The notes beneath the pieces are model-generated. The model was not told where the DNA came from. It searched no databases and saw only the letters and a list, made by a program, of their open reading frames with translations. Positions 5,716-9,222 of a stretch of DNA of 9,222 bases are shown here, one piece after another. The DNA comes from Thalassospiraceae bacterium. GTDB taxonomy: Bacteria; Pseudomonadota; Alphaproteobacteria; Rhodospirillales; Magnetovibrionaceae. Both the position numbers and the translations under genes were made by a program. Within the stretch, counting starts at the first letter, position 1. Each line of letters opens with the position of its first letter. The stretch is taken from the NCBI GenBank assembly GCA_030637845.1, contig DAOWFT010000104.1, forward strand, positions 1 through 9,222, given 5' to 3'.

Positions 5716-6714
5716 TTAAATAAGTCCGGCAAGGGGCGAGCTGGGGTCGGCATATTTCTTTTTAGCCATGCGCCCAGCAAGATAGGCAAGGCGCCCAGAT
5801 TCAACCGCCAGCTTCATGGCCCGGGCCATTTTTACCGGGTCTTTTGCTTCGGCGATTGCGGTGTTCATTAAAACGCCATCACAACCAAGCTCCATCGCCA
5901 CGGCCGCGTCCGATGCGGTGCCGACACCGGCATCAACCAAAACCGGAACGTTGGCTTGCTCAACAATAATGCGAATACCCACCGGGTTTTGCACGCCCAG
6001 CCCCGAACCAATTGGTGCGGCCAGCGGCATGATGGCAACGCAGCCCATTTCTTCTAATCGTTTTGCCTGTATGGGATCATCGGCGCAATAAACCATTACC
6101 TTGAAACCCTCTTTAATAAGAGTTTCTGCCGCCGAAATTGTTTCGGGCATATTTGGGTAAAGGGTTTTTTGATCGCCCAACACTTCTAACTTTACCAAAT
6201 CCCAACCACCGGCTTCGCGGGCCAGGCGAAGTGTGCGCACGGCCTCATCGGCAGAATAACACCCGGCGGTATTTGGCAAATATGTGTAAACCTTAGGATC
6301 AACATAATCGACCAGCATGGGCTCGCTGGGGTCGGATACATTTACCCGGCGAACCGCCACGGTAACTATTTCTGCGCCCGATGCCTCAATCGCTTTTTTG
6401 GTTTGTTCGAAATCTTTGTATTTGCCGGTGCCGACCAATAGCCGTGACCAATAGGGCTGGCCGGCAACTTCAAAGCCGTCGCCTTCACCACCCTTTGGTC
6501 CACCCTTGGCACCGCTGCCGCCGCCTATAAAGTGAACTATTTCCAGATTGTCGCCATCAGCCAGAGGGGTGTTGGCATAACCGGATTTGGGTACAATTTC
6601 CCTATTGCGCTCAACCGCGACCTTGGTGCCGTCGAGGCCGATCTGGCCGAGAAGCTGCTCTACGCTAAGTGAGTCCTCAAATTTCTTGGTTTCGCCATTG
6701 ATGGTAAGGTTCAT
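5716..6714 (-). CDS. thiSG: Fused sulfur carrier ThiS and thiazole synthase ThiG
   Basis: This 332-residue protein joins two thiamine-biosynthesis proteins in one frame. Residues 1-66 are ThiS, a ubiquitin-like sulfur carrier (MNLTINGETKKFED start, VAVERNREIVP at 32-42) ending in the expected glycines IGGG (63-66). A flexible Gly/Lys linker spans about 67-82. Residues 83-332 are ThiG, a TIM-barrel enzyme that builds thiazole phosphate from 1-deoxyxylulose 5-phosphate, dehydroglycine and ThiS thiocarboxylate sulfur. The Schiff-base lysine is K175 in LVKLEVLGD. The GCYSADEAVRTLRLARE segment (151-167) and the phosphate-binding region around 259-285 (VDAGVGTASDAA, GVLMNTAI) are intact. No stop or frameshift lies in the junction. 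The ATG at 6714-6712 is preceded by GGGA with about five bases of spacing. Such fusions are known, I believe mainly in alphaproteobacteria. No thiO, thiE, thiF or TPP riboswitch is visible here. Confidence 0.95.
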   Translation of the reverse strand: MNLTINGETKKFEDSLSVEQLLGQIGLDGTKVAVERNREIVPKSGYANTPLADGDNLEIVHFIGGGSGAKGGPKGGEGDGFEVAGQPYWSRLLVGTGKYKDFEQTKKAIEASGAEIVTVAVRRVNVSDPSEPMLVDYVDPKVYTYLPNTAGCYSADEAVRTLRLAREAGGWDLVKLEVLGDQKTLYPNMPETISAAETLIKEGFKVMVYCADDPIQAKRLEEMGCVAIMPLAAPIGSGLGVQNPVGIRIIVEQANVPVLVDAGVGTASDAAVAMELGCDGVLMNTAIAEAKDPVKMARAMKLAVESGRLAYLAGRMAKKKYADPSSPLAGLI

Positions 6715-6867
6715 TGTTTTCCCAATCTTTCCCGGTGGCTTATTATGTTGGTGGTTAAAATACCCGGATGTTATTATTTAATACAGCCTAAAGCCCCTAT
6801 TCCACAAGTAAGTGCGCATGCTATAAACCGCAAGTAACGGCGATTCACCGTTTAAGGTAGGCCGAAG
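6715..6867. other. Divergent intergenic region between thiS-thiG and aroQ
   Basis: These 153 bases must hold the start signals for thiS-thiG (minus) and aroQ (plus). On the plus strand TTAAAA with TTTAAT 16 bases later, in the AT-rich stretch about 6757-6784, is a weak promoter candidate. On the minus strand no clear pair stands out. A small inverted repeat, AACGG (6836-6840) with CCGTT (6848-6852), lies just before the aroQ ribosome binding site. I looked for the conserved CTGAGA and ACCTGA-type parts of a TPP riboswitch on the minus strand and saw none. Confidence 0.4.
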
Positions 6868-7323
6868 ATGGAAAAAAGAATGACAAATAAGGTTCTGGTC
6901 ATAAACGGGCCCAACCTAAATCTGCTGGGAAAGCGTGAGCCCGATATATACGGGGCGGAAACACTTGCCAGCATCGAAGACAAATGCCAAAAGCGAGCAT
7001 CTGATTTGGGCTTGACGGTTGAGTTCCGTCAGAGCAATACCGAAGGCGAGATGGTGGACTGGATCCAACAGGCAGAGGATAATTTTGATATTCTTATTAT
7101 AAACGCAGGCGCATACACCCACACTTCGGTGGCCCTGCTTGATGCAATAAAGGCGACGCTCACCCCGGTTATTGAGGTGCACCTGTCAAACATTCACCAA
7201 CGTGAGGAATTTCGTCATCATTCATTTATTTCCAAGGCAGCCAAGGGCATGATTTGTGGGTTTGGCGGGTTTGGTTATGAAATGGCACTAGATGCGGCAA
7301 ACAGTATTTTGAAAAACGACTAA
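6868..7323 (+). CDS. aroQ: Type II 3-dehydroquinate dehydratase
   Basis: This 151-residue protein is the type II dehydroquinase, a cytoplasmic dodecamer that converts 3-dehydroquinate to 3-dehydroshikimate in aromatic amino-acid synthesis. Family signatures are complete: INGPNLNLLGKREPDIYG (12-29) with the catalytic Tyr28 on the lid loop, FRQSNTEGEMVDWI (53-66), IINAGAYTHTSVAL (77-90), EVHLSNIH (103-110) with catalytic His105, and REEFRHHS (112-119) with substrate-binding Arg116. Starting at the ATG at 6868 is supported by GTAGG six bases upstream. An in-frame ATG at 6880 would remove four residues and also has GGA upstream, so the exact start is uncertain. It is the first gene of a cluster with accB and accC, an arrangement common in proteobacteria although the pathways are unrelated. 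Confidence 0.96.
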   Translation: MEKRMTNKVLVINGPNLNLLGKREPDIYGAETLASIEDKCQKRASDLGLTVEFRQSNTEGEMVDWIQQAEDNFDILIINAGAYTHTSVALLDAIKATLTPVIEVHLSNIHQREEFRHHSFISKAAKGMICGFGGFGYEMALDAANSILKND

Positions 7324-7339
7324 GCGGAAAATCAGTAGC

Positions 7340-7795
7340 ATGAGCAAAAAAATTGACGTCGATGACAAGTTAATCAAGAAACTGGCAAAGCTTCTTGACG
7401 AAACCGGCCTGGCCGAAATCGAATACGGCGAAGGCGATGTAAATATTCGCGTTTCCAAGGGCGGAACCAACATAAGCCACAGCGTTGGCCCGGCCCCGGC
7501 CCCGGCTGCCCCCGCGGCTGAAAACGCACCCGCCACCACCATAGATTCCCACGCCGAACACCCCGGCGTTGTTACCTCACCCATGGTCGGTGTTGTTTAC
7601 ACATCGCCCGAACCGGGTGCGGCAGCATTTGTTAATGTTGGCGACAGCGTTTCTGCCGGACAGGTTGTGATGCTGATAGAAGCCATGAAAGTCTTTAATC
7701 AGATAAAGGCTCCGAAAAGCGGCAAGGTTACAAAAATATTAGTCGAGAGTGGATCGCCGGTTGAATTCGGTGAGCCGCTTTTGATTGTCGAATAA
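7340..7795 (+). CDS. accB: Biotin carboxyl carrier protein of acetyl-CoA carboxylase
   Basis: This 151-residue subunit carries the biotin that shuttles the carboxyl group between biotin carboxylase (AccC) and the carboxyltransferase (AccA/AccD) in the first step of fatty-acid synthesis. The N-terminal domain (about 1-45, IDVDDKLIKKLAKLLDETGLAEIEY) resembles the AccC-binding part of AccB. An Ala/Pro-rich linker follows at about 51-65, and the biotinyl domain runs from about 76 to 151. The biotinylated lysine is K117 in EAMKVFNQI, and the AccB-type thumb is the TSPEPGAAAF loop (88-97), which marks it as acetyl-CoA carboxylase and not a propionyl-CoA or pyruvate enzyme. The ATG is 16 bases after the aroQ stop, with only a weak upstream GGAA. 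The accC gene follows after 23 bases. Confidence 0.96.
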   Translation: MSKKIDVDDKLIKKLAKLLDETGLAEIEYGEGDVNIRVSKGGTNISHSVGPAPAPAAPAAENAPATTIDSHAEHPGVVTSPMVGVVYTSPEPGAAAFVNVGDSVSAGQVVMLIEAMKVFNQIKAPKSGKVTKILVESGSPVEFGEPLLIVE

Positions 7796-7818
7796 GACTT
7801 AAAAAAAGCGGATCAAAT

Positions 7819-9162
7819 ATGTTCGATAAAGTATTAATTGCCAATCGGGGTGAAATTGCACTTCGTATTCAACGCGCATGCAGGGAAATGGGCATTCGCA
7901 CCGTTGCCGTTCATTCCACCGCCGATGAAGACGCCATGCACGTTCGCCTTGCCGATGAAGCGGTTTGTGTTGGCCCACCAGCGGCAAAAGACAGCTACTT
8001 AAATGTTTCGGCAATTCTTTCCGCCGCTACGATTTCCAACGCCGATGCTATTCATCCCGGATACGGCTTCCTTTCGGAAAATGCCGAATTTGCCGGGATG
8101 GTCGAAGAGCACGATTTCGTTTTCATTGGCCCCAGCCCTGAACACATTCGCCTGATGGGTGACAAAATTGCCGCCAAGGATGCGGTAATGAAAGCCGGTA
8201 TCCCGGTTGTGCCGGGTTCGGACGGCGGGGTCGAAGAGGTTGGCGAGGCCAAACGCATCGCCAAGGAAATAGGTTATCCGGTAATCATCAAGGCCTCTGC
8301 CGGTGGTGGTGGCCGTGGAATGAAGGTCGCCAAAAGCGACGCAGATATTGAAATCGCCTTTACCACCGCCCGTTCCGAGGCGGGTTCGGTGTTTGGCAAC
8401 CCCGAAGTTTACATTGAAAAGTTCCTTACCCATCCGCGCCACATCGAAATACAGGTGCTGGCCGATAATCACGGCAACGTGGTGCATCTGGGCGAGCGCG
8501 ATTGCTCATTGCAGCGCCGCCATCAAAAAGTTCTCGAAGAAGCCCCCTCACCCGCCCTTAACAAGGCCGAGCGTGATGAGATTGGGCAAATTGCCGCCGC
8601 CGCAGTAAAAAAAATTGGCTACCGCAGCGCCGGGACAATTGAATTCCTTTATGAAGACGGCAAGTTCTATTTCATTGAAATGAATACCCGGCTTCAGGTT
8701 GAACACCCGGTAACCGAAATGATTACCGGCATCGACCTTGTGCGTGAAATGGTACGCATCGCCAACGGTGCGCCGCTGGGATACAAACAAGACGACATCA
8801 ATTTTTCCGGTCATGCAATTGAATGTCGCATCAATGCCGAAGACCCGGAAACATTCATGCCCTGCCCCGGCAAGGTTGGCATTTATCATGCCCCCGGTGG
8901 GCTTGGGGTCAGGGTCGATTCAGGTCTTTATTCCGGATACAGCGTCCCCCCCCATTACGACAGCATGATTGCCAAGCTTATCGTGCATGGAACCAACCGT
9001 AACGAATGCCTTATGCGCCTTCGTCGGGCCTTGAGCGAATATGTAATTGATGGATTGAAAACAACAATTCCGTTGCACCAACGCCTTGCGGTTGATGCCG
9101 ACATAATCAACGGCGATTACGACATTCACTGGCTTGAAAAGTTTATGGAGCGGGGAAAATAA
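7819..9162 (+). CDS. accC: Biotin carboxylase subunit of acetyl-CoA carboxylase
   Basis: This 447-residue enzyme carboxylates the biotin on AccB using ATP and bicarbonate. It has the biotin-carboxylase N-terminal domain (FDKVLIANRGEIALRI, HPGYGFLSENAEFA at 79-92), the ATP-grasp domain with the glycine-rich loop ASAGGGGRGMK (159-169), and the C-terminal domain. Residues matching the E. coli catalytic set are present with an offset of about one: K116, K159, H208, K237, E275, E287, N289, R291 and R337. RDCSLQRRHQKVLEEAPSP (227-245) and EMNTRLQVEHPVTEM (287-301) are intact. The length is that of a stand-alone AccC without a fused carrier domain, which fits pairing with the adjacent accB. GCGGA (7808-7812) lies six bases before the ATG. 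A run of eight C at 8946-8953 is in frame (VPPHYDS). Confidence 0.97.
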   Translation: MFDKVLIANRGEIALRIQRACREMGIRTVAVHSTADEDAMHVRLADEAVCVGPPAAKDSYLNVSAILSAATISNADAIHPGYGFLSENAEFAGMVEEHDFVFIGPSPEHIRLMGDKIAAKDAVMKAGIPVVPGSDGGVEEVGEAKRIAKEIGYPVIIKASAGGGGRGMKVAKSDADIEIAFTTARSEAGSVFGNPEVYIEKFLTHPRHIEIQVLADNHGNVVHLGERDCSLQRRHQKVLEEAPSPALNKAERDEIGQIAAAAVKKIGYRSAGTIEFLYEDGKFYFIEMNTRLQVEHPVTEMITGIDLVREMVRIANGAPLGYKQDDINFSGHAIECRINAEDPETFMPCPGKVGIYHAPGGLGVRVDSGLYSGYSVPPHYDSMIAKLIVHGTNRNECLMRLRRALSEYVIDGLKTTIPLHQRLAVDADIINGDYDIHWLEKFMERGK

Positions 9163-9181
9163 CAACTGCCCCGGAGCATTC

Positions 9182-9222
9182 ATGTCGCGCCCCATTCCCG
9201 GACCGCACAAACTAAGCCCTGA
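9182..9222 (+). CDS. aat: Probable leucyl/phenylalanyl-tRNA--protein transferase, first 13 codons (cut by window edge)
   Basis: An ATG at 9182 with GGAG (9173-9176) five bases upstream opens 19 bases after the accC stop. It encodes MSRPIPGPHKLSP, then the first two bases (GA) of an Asp or Glu codon. A short variable start leading into L[ST]P[DE] is how many Aat proteins begin before the LLLxAYxxGxFPM motif, and aat often follows accC in alphaproteobacteria. Aat adds leucine or phenylalanine to N-terminal Lys or Arg of proteins for N-degron turnover. The diagnostic motif is outside the window, so the name rests on gene order and a few residues. Confidence 0.5.
   Translation, partial: MSRPIPGPHKLSP

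Noticed and set aside
6715..6867. TPP riboswitch ahead of the thiamine gene
   Set aside because: The minus-strand leader shows neither the CTGAGA-type nor the ACCTGA-type conserved blocks, and the region is probably too short to hold both a promoter and a full riboswitch.

Overview
The window reads as ordinary chromosomal DNA from a Gram-negative proteobacterium, most likely an alphaproteobacterium of the Rhodospirillales type. This rests on recalled gene order and protein style, not on a search. The pointers are aroQ-accB-accC followed by what looks like the start of aat, a ThiS-ThiG fusion, a RhlE helicase with a long basic tail, and a MeaB-type GTPase. Base composition is balanced and codon use looks even throughout. 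I see no insertion sequence, phage gene, CRISPR array, tRNA, rRNA or other sign of recent transfer.

Region 1 (1-3268, minus strand) is a tight six-gene operon read right to left: isochorismatase-family hydrolase, alpha/beta hydrolase, cupin, gamma-class carbonic anhydrase-like protein, meaB GTPase, and a slyX-like gene cut by the left edge. Gaps are 1 to 11 bases, and the carbonic anhydrase/meaB pair overlaps by 4 bases, so translational coupling is likely. No methylmalonyl-CoA mutase gene is present beside meaB.

Region 2 (3269-3535) is a divergent intergenic stretch with a plausible sigma-70 promoter and a perfect 12-bp palindrome. Both lie ahead of rhlE (3536-5038, plus strand), a complete DEAD-box RNA helicase with a Lys/Pro/Glu repeat tail. 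rhlE ends 15 bases from the convergently transcribed LysE/RhtB-type exporter gene (5054-5686).

Region 3 (5054-6714, minus strand) holds a fused thiS-thiG gene, which makes the thiazole part of thiamine, followed by the exporter gene on the same strand. The divergent gap 6715-6867 separates them from region 4.

Region 4 (6868-9222, plus strand) is the aroQ-accB-accC cluster. It covers a shikimate-pathway dehydratase plus the biotin carrier and biotin carboxylase subunits of acetyl-CoA carboxylase. The first 13 codons of a probable aat gene follow at the right edge.

I did not find a convincing undescribed system. The points most worth a second look are the ThiS-ThiG fusion that buries the ThiS C-terminus, the SKCD variant of the MeaB base-recognition motif, the unexplained four-enzyme operon, and the control region and tail of rhlE.
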